Below are positions 1 through 9,915 of a DNA stretch of 64,000 bases, one piece after another. Source of the stretch: Aspidapion aeneum (lineage: Eukaryota; Arthropoda; Insecta; Coleoptera; Brentidae); assembly GCA_963576565.1 (NCBI GenBank), contig OY755047.1, forward strand, positions 372,001 to 436,000. Direction: 5' to 3'. Position numbers and translations under genes: made by a program. Position 1 is the stretch's first letter, and each line of letters starts with the position of its first letter. The notes beneath the pieces were generated by a model that saw only the letters and a list, made by a program, of their open reading frames with translations, was not told the origin of the DNA and did no database searches.

Positions 1-286
1 TGTTTTATGTTTATTGTTCAGGTGTGTAGTAATAGATCTCTTTGAAATAGTGCCTAGTAAAAAACTTCTTAGTTTACGTGAAAAAATGGAAGTTGTTAAC
101 GTTTCGAAGAAGGAATATCAGGACGAAAGATCGCTGAAAAATGTAATATCGGAAAAACTCAAGCAGCGGAAATTGTTAATAAATATATATTGAAATTTGG
201 CAGTTCTCTCTCATAAGCGGACACCTCCAATAAGCAGACAAAATAGACAAAACCGTGAATGTCCGCTTATAGGAGGTTTCACTGTA
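1..286 (+). mobile_element. pogo/Tigger-like DNA transposon remnant
   Basis: Bases 59-192 read as the N-terminal helix-turn-helix (CENP-B/psq type) of a pogo-family transposase: KLLSLREKMEVVNVS, then after a one-base frame change near position 112, EGISGRKIAEKCNIGKTQAA. This matches the usual start of pogo/Tigger and jerky-like transposases. About 20 bases downstream come two inverted stretches built on AAGCGGACACCTCC and GTCCGCTTATAGGAGG, ending in TTTCACTGTA, which resemble the terminal repeat of insect pogo-like elements. The catalytic DDE region is missing, so this is a dead, internally deleted copy whose left part probably lies outside the window. The family call rests on recognising motifs; no other end was seen. 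Confidence 0.55.
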
Positions 287-662
287 CTACTATAAAATGT
301 CTTAGTTGGTATTGTTTTGAGTGTGGCGGTACAATTGGTGATTCCAGAATGACGTGGTTTAGCTTAAAGTTTTCCTTTGGCACTTATTCCTGAGAGTAGT
401 CTAATAAAATGGGCCCATTTTCGGTAATCGGGAAACGAAATCGGTCGAAATGAGTCGAAATCGGTCGTTATTTTGCGTTTTTCGCAGCTTTCCTCCAAAA
501 TATTTAATCCCGCCTTTTAAATTTGTCTATAAAACCCGACTTGAACGGTTTTTTTTTCTTTGACAATCGTGTTTTCCGACGCTTAAGAAAGAAGGTTTGT
601 ACGAATGTTAAAATAGTAATTTTTGAGGGATTTTAAATTTCAAATTCAAAATTCTATTTAAA
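287..662. other. no gene recognised
   Basis: AT-rich sequence with no convincing ORF. A short direct repeat built on AATCGGTCG occurs near 438-464. Confidence 0.5.
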
Positions 663-2262
663 AAAAAATAAATGGATCCATGACGGATCTGACACCTTCC
701 TAGCTAGCCTATTATAACACTTCAAGTGAAGCCATGATAATACAGTGTCCCCCATAATGTTCGCAACATATGGGAAAAATTTTTATTTGTGAGATCTAGG
801 AAATTTTTTTATATACGATCAATCCTGCTTGTTGAGTAACCTACAAAGACATTTTGACATTAGTCACGTGATTACTGTCATGGTGGCAAATTCAAAAAAT
901 TAGTCATGAAAACCCACAAAGTGAGGTTAGATGGCAAAATATCGAAAACAGTTATTTGAAAAAAGTGTTTAGAATGTCATTTTAAGGTCTTCTATGAAAT
1001 TTGGAGCAATAATAATAAAAAATAAGAAATACCCTATTTTTGGCCCTTGCCTTAATTTTATACAGATTTTATTATTGAAATAGTTCAAGTAACGCAATAT
1101 TTTATGGGCAAAGGTAAAATAATTCCAAATTCTTTATTAAAGTCATTCATAAAAAATTAAATATAAATATCCGATTGGCACATGTACGTTTCTTGTCGCA
1201 ATGGCCTTTTGTTTTGACAGTTTGTAGGTTTCCGTAAATTTAGTATTAATACCACAATGGAAAAGAACATTGTGGTATTAATACTATGTTCACGGAAACC
1301 TTACAAACAGTTAAAAAAAAGGCCATTGCAACAAGAAAGGTACATGTGCTAATCAGATATTTTTATTTAATTTTTTATGAAGGACTTCAAATAAGAATTT
1401 GGAATCATTTTACCATTATCCATTAAATATTGCGTTACTTAAACTATTTCAATAATAAAATTTGTATAAAATTAATTCATAATAAGGCTAGGGTCAAAAA
1501 TAGGGTATTTCTTATTTTGTAATATTATTACTCTAAATTTCATAGAGGACCCTAAAATGACATTCTAAACACTTTTTTCGAATAACTTTTTTCGATATTT
1601 TGCGATTTAACCTGACTTTTTGGGTTTTCATGCCTAATTTTTTAAATTTGCCGCCATGATAGTGAGCATGTGACAAATGTCAAAATGTCTTTTTAGGATA
1701 TTCAACAAGCAGGATTGATCGTATATAAAATTTTTTCCCATATCTCACAAATAAATTTTTTTTCCATATGTTGCGAACATAATGGGGGACACTATATTAG
1801 CCTTGAAAACAGTTTTTTGTAAATATCTCAGAAACTAAAGTTTCTACGAAGTTTTTGGATATAACACGAATTATTGAGCAAAATATAATCTACTATATTC
1901 CGAAAACAGTGTATTATACGATGCTCCGTTAAAAAGTTAGCATTTTAAAAAAATTTTAATTGTCAAAAAACTGTCATTAGCATTAATGGATTTTGACCAA
2001 AATCTAATCAGCACGTAAGAGGGTCGAACACTATTTTACCTGAAAATTTTATGAAAATCGGTTTATCGGTTTAGGAGCTATCGTGTTACGGACATAAATA
2101 ATATACACACACACAGACACACAGACAGCCATCACGACGATATTGCTAGGACAGGTCAAAATACATCCAAAAAACACATTTTTGGCGTTATCTCATAAAA
2201 AAAAATTCGTCGAAAATAATACCTTCTCTAGCCATTGCTACGCGGGCTAGGAAGGCAAAAAT
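663..2262 (+). mobile_element. family E interspersed repeat, interrupted by a foldback element
   Basis: Bases 663-743 and 1794-2262 match, in reverse complement, one repeat around 45170-46455. The shared sequence includes CTTCAAGTGAAGCCATGATA, a CA microsatellite near 2101-2130, ATCACGACGATATTGC and CTTCTCTAGCCATTGC. The other copy reads straight through where this one holds the foldback, so it serves as the empty-site reference. No coding capacity was seen. The phrase resembling 'aaatcggtttatcggtttaggagct' style text is typical of microsatellite-bearing, non-autonomous insect repeats, but the superfamily is not established. Confidence 0.6.
744..1793. mobile_element. 1.05-kb foldback (long inverted repeat) element
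   Basis: Two arms of about 510 bp are inverted copies of each other around a 10-base loop at 1259-1268. Outer ends are AGTGTCCCCCAT and ATGGGGGACACT; the arms share GTTCGCAACATATGG and TTTACGGAAACC-like stretches. The arms differ by scattered substitutions and small indels, so the element is not very young. It interrupts family E within the ATAATA/TATTAG region. The local TA-rich target makes the TSD unreadable. No transposase is present. Confidence 0.75.
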
Positions 2263-2555
2263 ATTTTATTTATGGATTAATCGTAGTAAATTTGTGTAAA
2301 AGAAAAAAACTGTCGCGCTGCATTTTGTTTTTCTTTTAGTACAAATTTTCGACAAATAATACATAAATATACATATCAAACATGAAAAATTTACAACAGG
2401 TAATGTTAACTTTGTGAACATAATTTTAACCTATAAAAAAACGTTCTTAATAAATAAAAAGTTTCCAGGTTTCTATCTATTTATCCATATTGCGTGTCTG
2501 ACCGTCGTCTATATACCTACATATAATCAATTTGCTATAAATACATCCACTTTGA

Positions 2556-2776
2556 CATGGGCGTACCCAAGAGGGGGTGGCTCGGTGTTCGGGTCCCCCC
2601 CAATCCTAAGATTTTATAATATGTTTTCCACATATCGAGGGCTAAAGTACAGTTGAGGAAGTGATATTAAATTTGTTAAGTTTATAGTCTTTGCTACCAT
2701 AAAAAAATTAAATAGCATAAAATACAATATTATGGGGTTTCCGCCCCCCCAAGACGTATTTCTGGGTGCGTCACTG
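2556..2776. mobile_element. G/C-run MITE, CATGGGCG...CGTCACTG ends
   Basis: Left end CATGGGCGTACCCAAGAG and right end TTTCTGGGTGCGTCACTG are imperfect inverted repeats. The inner parts carry GGGGGTGG and CCCCCCCC runs around an AT-rich core containing TTCCACATATCG. It belongs to the broad CAGTGGCG group that recurs in this window. Flanks CACTTTGA and ACTTCGTA are at best a decayed 8-bp duplication. Confidence 0.55.
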
Positions 2777-3120
2777 ACTTCGTACTTTGTCATGGGCAGC
2801 CGTAGGGAAAAATTTCATACGAATTTCCTCAAGAACGGGAGGGGAGAATTTTCCGCATTATCCACATTTTCCTTTGTACTATACAAGATCAGGTCCTTTC
2901 CTCTTTTGTACTCCAAATCGATTAATGCGATTATACTGGTTTTTCCTCTTTTTTTTTTGTCAATTTTGTGGGTAACATATTGGAAAGGGACTCTCCAATT
3001 GAGAAAAGTCAATCAAGTCTTACCTTAATCAGAGATCCTGTATTATTTTTGAAAAAATATAAAAAAATTTTTTTTTATTTTTTTATTTTAAAAAATCTGC
3101 TTTTTGAAAAAGTATTTCTT
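2777..3120. other. AT-rich spacer, no gene recognised
   Basis: Begins with a second CATGGGCAGCCG-type segment at 2791 that has no partner end I can find, then T/A-rich sequence leading into LINE-A. The small ORFs here have no recognisable domains. Confidence 0.4.
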
Positions 3121-4077
3121 TTTAAAGGCAAAAGTTAAAATAAAAGCAAAACTAACCAAAGGCTTTCAAGTAAATAAAGGTCTTAAACAAGGTTGCTGTA
3201 TCTCGCCTGAGCTCTTCAAGATAGACTTGGATCAAGTCCTTAAAGTATGGAAGAGAAAATGCCAAAACATGGGAATTCCGTTGGACGAAACCACCTATAC
3301 TTTATGTTTCGCCGATGATCAGATAGTAGTGGCTCAGGATTATGACAACCTCGAATATATGACACGAAAACTAATAGAAGAGTACAATAAGTGGGGACTA
3401 GAGGTTAATTAATAAGACAGGACAGAGTATATGTGTATCAGTGGAATCAAACAGGATCTAATCTTAAATACCGGGCAGCGAATTCAGTCCTGTGATGAGT
3501 ATAAATACTTAGGTCTAAAAATTACAGCTGACGGAACACTAGACAAAGCTATAAAAGATCGAAACGTACAAGAAAGAAAAGCAATAACTTTATTAAATGG
3601 AATAATTTGGGACCACAGTATATCAAAACATAACAAAAAGCTTATATATAACACCATTGTAAAAAGTATTATTACATACGGCTCAGAAGTATGGCCAATC
3701 AAGGGTAGAACAGAAAAAATGCTTTCCGCGACGGAGATGGACTATTGGATAAGAGCAGCAGGGAAATCAAAAAGAGAAAGAGTTACAAATCAAAGAATAA
3801 GAGAAATTATGACAGTGGGGGAACGTACTTTAGTGGATGATATAAGAACAAAGCAACTGCTGTGGTACTGAATGTACAAAGAATGAATGATGAAATACTA
3901 CCTAAATAAATACTACAATGGAAACCAACTGGTCGAAGAAAACGAGGACGGCCAAGGAGAAGCTGGAGAGAAGGAATAGACAGTGAAATAAGAATAAGAG
4001 GCCTAGATGATGAATTATGGGCAAACAGAAACGAGTTCGGTAGAGATTGGGTATCGGAAGATGTAGAACGTTGTGAA
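3121..4077 (+). pseudogene. LINE-A reverse transcriptase, 3' fragment
   Basis: C-terminal part of a non-LTR retrotransposon polyprotein, broken by at least two frame or stop lesions. The first segment (3125-3411) carries the RT region with GLKQGCCISPELF and the catalytic FADD box in CFADDQIVV. A second segment (3431-3871) continues through the RT thumb (EYKYLGLKITADG, IITYGSEVWP) to DDIRTKQLLWY. A small deletion near 3871 shifts frame into HVQRMNDE, followed by a premature stop, and then the basic tail GRRKRGRPRRSW to about 4077. The endonuclease and N-terminal RT are absent, as in 5'-truncated LINE copies. The copy ends in an (AT)n run, which is usual for RTE-like 3' ends. Clade assignment is inference. 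Confidence 0.75.
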
Positions 4078-4081
4078 ACCG

Positions 4082-4082
<1 letters not shown>

Positions 4083-4151
<69 letters not shown>
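4083..4151. repeat. (AT)n microsatellite at LINE-A 3' end
   Basis: About 34 AT dinucleotides follow directly on the LINE-A terminal sequence GTAGAACGTTGTGAAACC. The second LINE-A copy at 6722 has the same junction, so the run is probably the element's own 3' tail, since expanded. Confidence 0.85.
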
Positions 4152-4156
<5 letters not shown>

Positions 4157-5390
4157 AATTAGCTTTTGGAAAAACTCCTTTTTAAAAAAGTATTATTTAA
4201 AAAAAAAATTTTAGTTTTTTTAATAAATGAGTTTTTTAAAAAAGCATTTTTTTACAAAATGTTGGTGGTCCATATACTGGTTAGGATATGTTTGCGATCA
4301 ATTGGCCACGGTTAGGTGTAAAACGTATTTTGATCTCCCAAGATGAGGACAGGGGAGCTATGATTTAAGAAAAAACAAGTCATGTTTAAATAAAAATTAA
4401 ACAAATATTTTCGCGGCAAATTTTCCCCGCCGCGAATTGTCCCCGCGGCGAATTGTCCCCTACCCTTTAATAAAACTGAGAATTCTATAAAAACTACCGT
4501 AATCTCTATTACTTTTGTTACTTACTAAAAATTTCGTTAGATATAAACCTTTTTAAGTAGCGAAAAGTTCTTTTTCGAAAACTCTGCAAAGTCGGGGCGA
4601 AACAAGTTTTTCTGGCATGGCATAACTTTGAAGTTTCCTTGGCGTCTTAATTAAAAATACTTAACCTTTTCCTCTTCACCCCATCAAAAAAGGAAACTTT
4701 AACTGGAAAGTTAAAACTCTCTGTACTCCTAAATTGCGATGAATTTTCCGAGGAAAAACTAGGGCTGTGGAAAATGCGCGAAAGTACGAAACTCTTTTAC
4801 CTATGTTTATCAGGGTCGGACTAGCAACGTGCTGATTTAACAAAATTTATGTTTTTTAATTTCGATTAAAAAAAAAATATGACAAAAAAAAATTGTCAAC
4901 TTGAAAAAAGGTTTTGACCTATTCAACGACAAAATTTTTGAAAAAGATGGTTTGAAAACATTTTTTTTTAAACATTTTTTCAAATAGCAACTTTTTTAAA
5001 AAATAAGTAAAAAAAAATTCAAAAAAATTGTCTGTCTTGTCTGTCTTTATGCCCATTTTAACATAGAGGGTTAATCCCATAACACCTTGTATAAAATGTG
5101 TAGATGGGAGTAAAGACACAAAAACTCCATATGTTGGAGAAATTACTGACAAATTCCAATAATATATTATAGCAATTTTTCTCCAAATTTTCCCCAATTA
5201 TCTATCTTCCCCTCCTGCTTGTATGGCTTGTAGGGTAGCAGTAATTTATCAGAAAATATAAGACACAGATACCTATGTGTCAATTAATTTTTAGATAAAT
5301 GTGGATCTATTTTTCGGAATTTATGTTGTTCCAAGTGTGTTTCTCCCTTTTTTAGTAAAATAAGTTTTTTATTAATAGAGACTTTATCTG
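4152..5390. other. AT-rich region with a short GC-rich tandem motif
   Basis: No gene recognised. Bases about 4420-4458 contain CGCGAATTGTCCCC twice in tandem, preceded by a degenerate third copy (CGGCAAATTTTCCCC), standing out in an AT-rich setting. The minus-strand ORF at 4919-5197 is low-complexity Phe/Lys-rich and has no domain. Confidence 0.5.
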
Positions 5391-6420
5391 AGGGCACGGC
5401 AGTGCCTCGCCAAGTTCGCACTGCCGTACCATCTTTTCTTGAAACATTTCAGCCCATATTTGACCTATCTAAAACTCTACTTCAGAATGACCTACGAATC
5501 TCAAACTTTGCACAGTCGTAGATCTTCATGGAGTTAACAACCCCTCCAAGTTTTATGAACTTCCATAAAGTAGTAAAGTAGTTACGAAATTTCAAAAAAC
5601 GTCGAAATTGCTACTCACTCACTGACTCACTCACTCATGTATAGATCATCAAAATTCTACTGTACTTTCAGACATGCCACAAAGCTAAAATTTGGCAGAC
5701 TGATAGAAAATATGACCAAACCCCCGGGAAAAAATCAAAAAACCCCAAAATTATAATTTACTTCCCTCCTCTATAAATCTAATTTAATGTAAAAGTAACA
5801 TTGCCCACTTCCAGACACGCTAGAGAGCTGAGCTTTGAAAGGCCGATAATAAGTATGATAAAACTATAGAAAAAAAATTAAAAAAAACCCCAAATTTTTA
5901 ATTTGCTTCCCTCCCCTATAAATGTAAAGTTATATAAAAGTAACATTGCCCACCCCAGAAACGCTAGAGAGCTGAGCTTTGGAAGGCCGAGAGGAACTAA
6001 GAAAAAACGGTTAAAAAAAATTTAAAAACCCCAAAAAACTTCCATCCCCTACAAATGTAAAGTTATGTAAAAGTAATATTTTCCACTTCCAGAAACGCTA
6101 GAGAGCTGAGCTTTGGAGGATTGATAGGAACCAGTGGCGTATATAGAAAAAAGTTTCGGGGGGGCGAGACAGTTTCGGGAGGGGCCTGAGACCCCCATGA
6201 GGCCGTATTTTATGCTATTTTATATTTCTATTCATGAAATGTGTGGAAAATATCTAAAAAAATCTTAACTTCGGGGGGGGGGGGGGGGGGTTGGTTCGGT
6301 TCGGTTCGGTTTCGGGGGGGGGGGGCAGCCCCCCCTTATATACGCCACTGATAGGAACTATGATAAGACTAGTTAAAAAAACATTACCTTTTCTTTCCCG
6401 TGCTGCAGTTAAGTAAAAAT
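5391..6420 (+). repeat. family R repeat: terminal hairpin plus four tandem monomers
   Basis: Starts with a perfect 10-bp stem, ACGGCAGTGC at 5396-5405 and GCACTGCCGT at 5418-5427. About 200 bp of unique sequence and a CTCACTCACTGA stretch follow. Then come about four monomers of roughly 130 bp, each built on CCAGAAACGCTAGAGAGCTG, GATAGGAACTATGATAA, a run of CCCCAAA and CCCTCCCCTATAAATGTAAA. The first monomer is the most diverged (ACATGCCACAAAGCTAAAAT). Partial copies lie at 30785-31275 and, inverted, at 58010-58545. The fourth monomer is split by a hAT MITE. No coding sequence was seen. Confidence 0.75.
6132..6350. mobile_element. hAT-type MITE with perfect 8-bp TSD
   Basis: The ends CAGTGGCGTATATA (from 6132/6133) and TATATACGCCACTG (to 6350) are inverted repeats. 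The target duplication ATAGGAAC is exact at 6124-6131 and 6351-6358, and deleting the insert restores the family R monomer text GATAGGAACTATGATAA. An 8-bp TSD with CAGTGGCG ends fits hAT. The interior is GGG/CCC runs and a TTCGG tandem near 6291-6313; there is no transposase. Confidence 0.9.
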
Positions 6421-6721
6421 TGACACCAAATGATTAAAAATTTTAAAAAACCCAATTTATATTTTAAACATATTACGAACAGGTTGGTGCTCGTTTCTAG
6501 GTATGCCCAAATGGCAGTGATTTTGCGCTATATTACATCAAAATTACGGCAAAATTGGATTTTGAGCTAATTACTATCTCCCATTTGGGGAATTTGGGGA
6601 TCCATGTGCCTCGAATTTACGCCTAAAAAAGCAAATCATTGCATCAACGATACAAAAACTATTTTAAGCAGTATTTTTATACATGGTGTTCCATATTTAT
6701 GTTCAAATTTTGGAAGCATAA
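6421..6721. other. no gene recognised
   Basis: AT-rich unique sequence. TGCAGCACGG-type text near 6400 recurs inverted near 7888, which hints at a shared repeat end. Confidence 0.4.
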
Positions 6722-6961
6722 AGTGGATGATATAAGAACAAAACAATTGGTGTGGTACGGACATGTACAAAGAATGAATGATGAAAGACTACCTAAGCAA
6801 ATACTACAATGGAAACCAACTGGCCGAAGAAAACGAGGACGGCCAAGGAGAAGCTGGAGAGAAGGAATAGACAGTAAAATAAAAATAAGAGGCCTAGATG
6901 ATGAATTATGGGCAAACAGAAACGACTGGAGATTGGGTATCGGAAGATGTAGAACGTTGTG
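6722..6961 (+). pseudogene. LINE-A C-terminal fragment, second copy
   Basis: An open stretch reads DDIRTKQLVWYGHVQRMNDE, then GRRKRGRPRRSWREGID, and stops after RLGIGRCRTL. It is the cleaner of the two LINE-A copies over this tail: WYGHVQRM is intact where the 3.9-kb copy has a deletion. The fragment is strongly 5' truncated and ends in GTTGTGAAACCGAAAAATA followed by a (TA)n run. The tail is a known C-terminal signature of insect non-LTR retrotransposon ORF2 proteins. Confidence 0.8.
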
Positions 6962-6970
6962 AAACCGAAA

Positions 6971-7015
6971 AATATATATATATATAAATATACATATATC
7001 TATATATATATATAA
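6971..7015. repeat. imperfect (TA)n tail of LINE-A
   Basis: TA repeats with AAATACA and TCTA interruptions follow directly on the LINE-A stop region. Confidence 0.75.
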
Positions 7016-7209
7016 AAACGTTTTTTTTTTACTTTAAAAATGTAATAAAAAATATTAATTTTATTTCCGAAAAAATTGTCGCGATTCCTCCTCCTTTTTA
7101 ATACAGTTTGTATACCAGTATCCCAATCAATCTATCGGTACTGTAGCTGTCTAGCTATATGGCAGTTATTTTCGCGTCACAAAAAAACGAATACATCCAT
7201 CCATAGTTA

Positions 7210-7247
7210 CATTGACACTCACACACACACACACACACACATATATA
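7210..7247. repeat. (CA)n microsatellite
   Basis: A CACACA tract of about 26 bases running into ATATATAGC. Confidence 0.9.
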
Positions 7248-7490
7248 GCTATATAGAAGTGAAGCTAGCTAGCTAAATCAGTCACGCACACGTCACGAAC
7301 GGTCAGCTACATACAGCTCAGCGTATGCAGCTAACGGCTCTCAGCTAACGCTAATAGGTCATAGCTATTTTAAAGCTTTAACGCCGGGCTCCAGCTAATG
7401 GAATACAGCTACAGCTTTTAAAGTTAAATTAAGCTATTTTACACCGACGACGGAGAACGGGACGGGACGCGATGACTGTCAGCTGTTAAT
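7248..7490. repeat. AGCT-rich degenerate motif cluster
   Basis: AGCTA or CAGCTAA recurs about 20 times in 240 bases with irregular spacing (for example GCTAGCTAGCTAA, CAGCTAACG, CAGCTACAGC). It is not a clean tandem array. No ORF, TIR or known regulatory element explains it. Confidence 0.6.
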
Positions 7491-7576
7491 TTGCTAATTT
7501 TGACTATAGCTTTTCTGAAGCTTTATGCTGATTTCTTTGATTGCCGACCTACATTTTTGTCAATGGCGTACATATA

Positions 7577-7750
7577 CAGGCGCGGATATAAGGGAGGGAA
7601 AAAAGGGGAAATTTCCCCTTCCAAATCTCAAAATATATTTAGTTTTGACACACAGAATACACCTCCTGGTTACTGTGCAAAATAGCTTCATGCGATGTTT
7701 ATTATGACATTCCCCCCCCCCCCCCAAATAAAGTTCCGGATCCGCCACTG
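7577..7750. mobile_element. MITE, CAGGCGCGGA...CCGCCACTG ends
   Basis: The left end CAGGCGCGGATATAAGGG pairs imperfectly with the right end GGATCCGCCACTG. The interior has AAAAAGGGGAAATTTCCCC, TTTGACACACAGAATACACC and a C14 run. It is the same family as 49029-49185. No convincing TSD. Confidence 0.7.
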
Positions 7751-8364
7751 GACAATGTCGGCGGAAAGACGTTGCCTACCCTAGATAAAATTCAAATTTT
7801 TTTTTTTTATCATCATTTTTTAAATAACTTGAAACCTCATGAATGACATATTCAACAAAAATATTCATATTAAACATTTTTACTCAGCTGCAGCACGGCG
7901 AAAGGAAGGGTCATGTTTTTCGATTGGGATATGTAGGTATTAAGTATGTAAATATGTATGTTTGTGTCACGCTAGAGGCTAAACGGCTGAACCGATTTTG
8001 ACAAAAAAGGTGTTGTTGAATTGCTACTGATCCCGAAGGTGCTATAGGCTATATTTTTTTAAACAGGGATCAACTTGGCGGTCTTCAAACCCCATTTTGT
8101 CACATGATGTAGGCTTTAAGGCATACAAATTATCTAAATTTCAGGCGGTTTTATTGAAATTCTTTAGATTACCCATTGCAAATGTCCTCTAATTTGCTGT
8201 AAATACTTTATAGTCCTCTCCATTTTGTCAAATATAGAGTGATTTCAAAAATTCTTTCGGCATACGCTTTCAGATTTTTTTTCCAACACCATTTTACTAC
8301 TCCTCCCCCCCGCCTCCTCCTCTCTCCTCCCCGCCATCCTTATTAGTAATAGTTCTAGCTATAA
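7751..8364. other. non-coding repeat-like region
   Basis: Bases 7970-8080 contain ACGCTAGAGGCTAAACGGCT, AACCGATTTTGA and AGGTGCTATAGGCTA, phrases common in non-autonomous Helitron-like repeats of insects; the terminal CTRR hairpin is not seen. The stretch about 8224-8300 (GATTTCAAAAATTCTTTC, CCATTTTACTA) is repeated at about 9930-10000, so the following TIR element sits between duplicated flanks. No gene. Confidence 0.4.
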
Positions 8365-8423
8365 CGAGGGGTGAACAGCTAACCCAAAATGTGTACACCA
8401 ATTGTGAAATTCCACAATCTTTT

Positions 8424-8516
8424 GTTAAGATTGTGAGGGATTGTGGTAAGATTGTGAGGGATTGTGGTAAGATTGTGAGGGATTGTGGTAAGATTGTGAG
8501 GGATTGTGGTAAGATC
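8424..8516. repeat. 21-bp minisatellite, left block
   Basis: About four units of TAAGATTGTGAGGGATTGTG, nearly identical. The same unit, more diverged, forms the right block. Confidence 0.85.
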
Positions 8517-8571
8517 GAGGGGTCATCGGCACCCTAAAATTTTGTACAGCGTCCAACAGGACTTGGGTCCT

Positions 8572-8758
8572 GACGTGTACTGTTGGGTCCTGTTGAGTAC
8601 TGTTGGGTACTGTCGTGTACTGTCGAGTACTGTTGGGTACTGTCGTGTATTGTCGAGTACTGTTGGGTCCTGTCGGTGTACTGTTGGGTACTGTCGTGTA
8701 CTGTCGAGTACTGTTGGGTCCTGTCGGTGTACTGTTGGGTCCTGTTGAGTACTGTCGT
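8572..8758. repeat. 10-bp GGTACTGT(C/T)G minisatellite, block 1
   Basis: Units alternate GTACTGTTGG and GTACTGTCGT, with GGTCCTGTTG variants, giving a 20-bp higher-order period. It ends against a truncated G-rich MITE. Confidence 0.85.
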
Positions 8759-8761
8759 CGT

Positions 8762-8951
8762 GGTCTTGGGGGGGTCCGACAGGGACAAAGCGCGCTCTCA
8801 AAAAACATGCGAGCAAAAAAAAAAAAAAGGTCATCATCTTTGGGGAACCGCGCCGCACCGCGCTCACAAATCTTGCGACCAAAAAAAAAGAAAAGGTCAT
8901 CCTGGGTGGGGAAGGCCGATAGGACCTTAGCGCATCCTAAAACACTGGCGC

Positions 8952-8991
<40 letters not shown>

Positions 8992-9125
8992 TCATCATCT
9001 TTGGGGACCCGCGCCGCGCTTTGGGGACCCGCGCCGCGCTTAGCGCGCACTCAAAAAATTTGCGACCAAAAAAAAAAAAAAAAAAAAAAAGGTCATCCTG
9101 TCTTTTTGCATCTACGCCACTGTTT
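8762..9125. repeat. A-rich MITE-derived tandem units
   Basis: Four to five units of about 60-75 bp, each AAGCGCGC(T/C)CTCAAAAAA, a TTGCGACC-type link, a long A run, then GGTCATCAT and a G-rich patch. The same unit occurs once or twice inside the MITEs at 10300 and 14900. The right end CTACGCCACTG is a MITE terminus; the left end is missing, so a nested MITE has been amplified and truncated here. Confidence 0.7.
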
Positions 9126-9136
9126 CGGGTAAGAGG

Positions 9137-9482
9137 GTTGTGTCGAGTACTGTACTGTTGGATTCTATCGTGTACTGTTGAGTACTGTTGGGTACTGTCG
9201 TGTACTGTCGAGTACTGTTGGGTCCTGTCGTGTACTGTCGAGTACTGTTGGGTACTGTCGTGTACTGTCGGGTACTGTAGGGTCCTGTCGTGTACTGTTG
9301 GGTACTGTCGTGTACTGTCGGGTACTGTTGGGTCCTGTCGTGTACTGTTGTGTACTGTCGAGTACTGTTGGGTCCTGTCGTGGTACTGTCGAGTACTGTT
9401 GAGTACTGTCGTGTACTGTCGAGTACTGTTGGATCCTGTCGTGGTACTGTCGGGTACTGTTGTGAAATTTGTACAGTACTGT
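9137..9482. repeat. 10-bp GGTACTGT(C/T)G minisatellite, block 2
   Basis: About 34 units of the same decamer as block 1, mostly GTACTGTCGT, GTACTGTTGG and GTCCTGTCGT, ending in GTACAGTACTGTTG. Confidence 0.85.
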
Positions 9483-9499
9483 TGAAAGCTGATGACCCC

Positions 9500-9885
9500 T
9501 CGGGTAAGATTGTGAGGGATTGCGTTAAGATTGTGAAAGATTGTGAGGGATTGTGGAGGACTGTGCAGTGGTGTAGCGTGCCTGAAGGGGCGACAGCCCA
9601 TCAAAAATTCTTGCGCGGGATTGTGAAGGACTGTGAAGGGTTGTGGTACGCGTGACAGATTGTGAGTGATTGGGACAGACTGCGTAAAGATTCTGAAGGA
9701 TTGTGGGATGAAGGATTGTGAAAGATTGTTAGTGATTGGGATTGGATTGTGTAAAGATTGTGAGGGATTGTGAAAGATTGTGGTAAGATTGTGAGGGATT
9801 GTGAAGGATTGTGGTAAGATTGTGACAGATTGTGAGTGATTGGGAGGGATTTTGTAAAGATTGTGAAAGATTGTGAGAAATGTGT
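9500..9885. repeat. GATTGTGA(G/A)GGATTGTG minisatellite, right block
   Basis: Degenerate units of 10-21 bp in the same orientation as the left block, interrupted near 9565-9615 by a GTGTAGCGTGCC segment. Confidence 0.75.
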
Positions 9886-9915
9886 ACACCGATTGTGAGA
9901 GCTGTTCACCCCTCG

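Larger units (their letters stand above)
8365..9915. mobile_element. 1.55-kb TIR element carrying minisatellites
   Basis: The ends CGAGGGGTGAACAGCT and AGCTGTTCACCCCTCG are a 16-bp inverted repeat, flanked by an exact 8-bp duplication AGCTATAA (8357-8364 and 9916-9923). Inner ends also match (TGTGTACACCAATTGTGA and its complement near 9882). An 8-bp TSD suggests hAT. There is no transposase. The interior is almost all tandem repeats: about 21-bp GATTGTGAGGGATTGTGGTAA units at both ends, 10-bp GGTACTGTCG/GGTACTGTTG units in two blocks, and A-rich units between them. Long ORFs on both strands only reflect the repeat periodicity. Confidence 0.85.

Noticed and set aside
748..1793. Foldback as a microRNA precursor
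   Set aside because: Arms of about 510 bp are far too long for a miRNA hairpin and the ends look like transposon tips.
2732..3028. 98-aa ORF before LINE-A
   Set aside because: Begins in a MITE end and has no recognisable motif.
4919..5197. 92-aa minus-strand ORF
   Set aside because: Phe/Lys-rich translation of A/T tracts, no domain.
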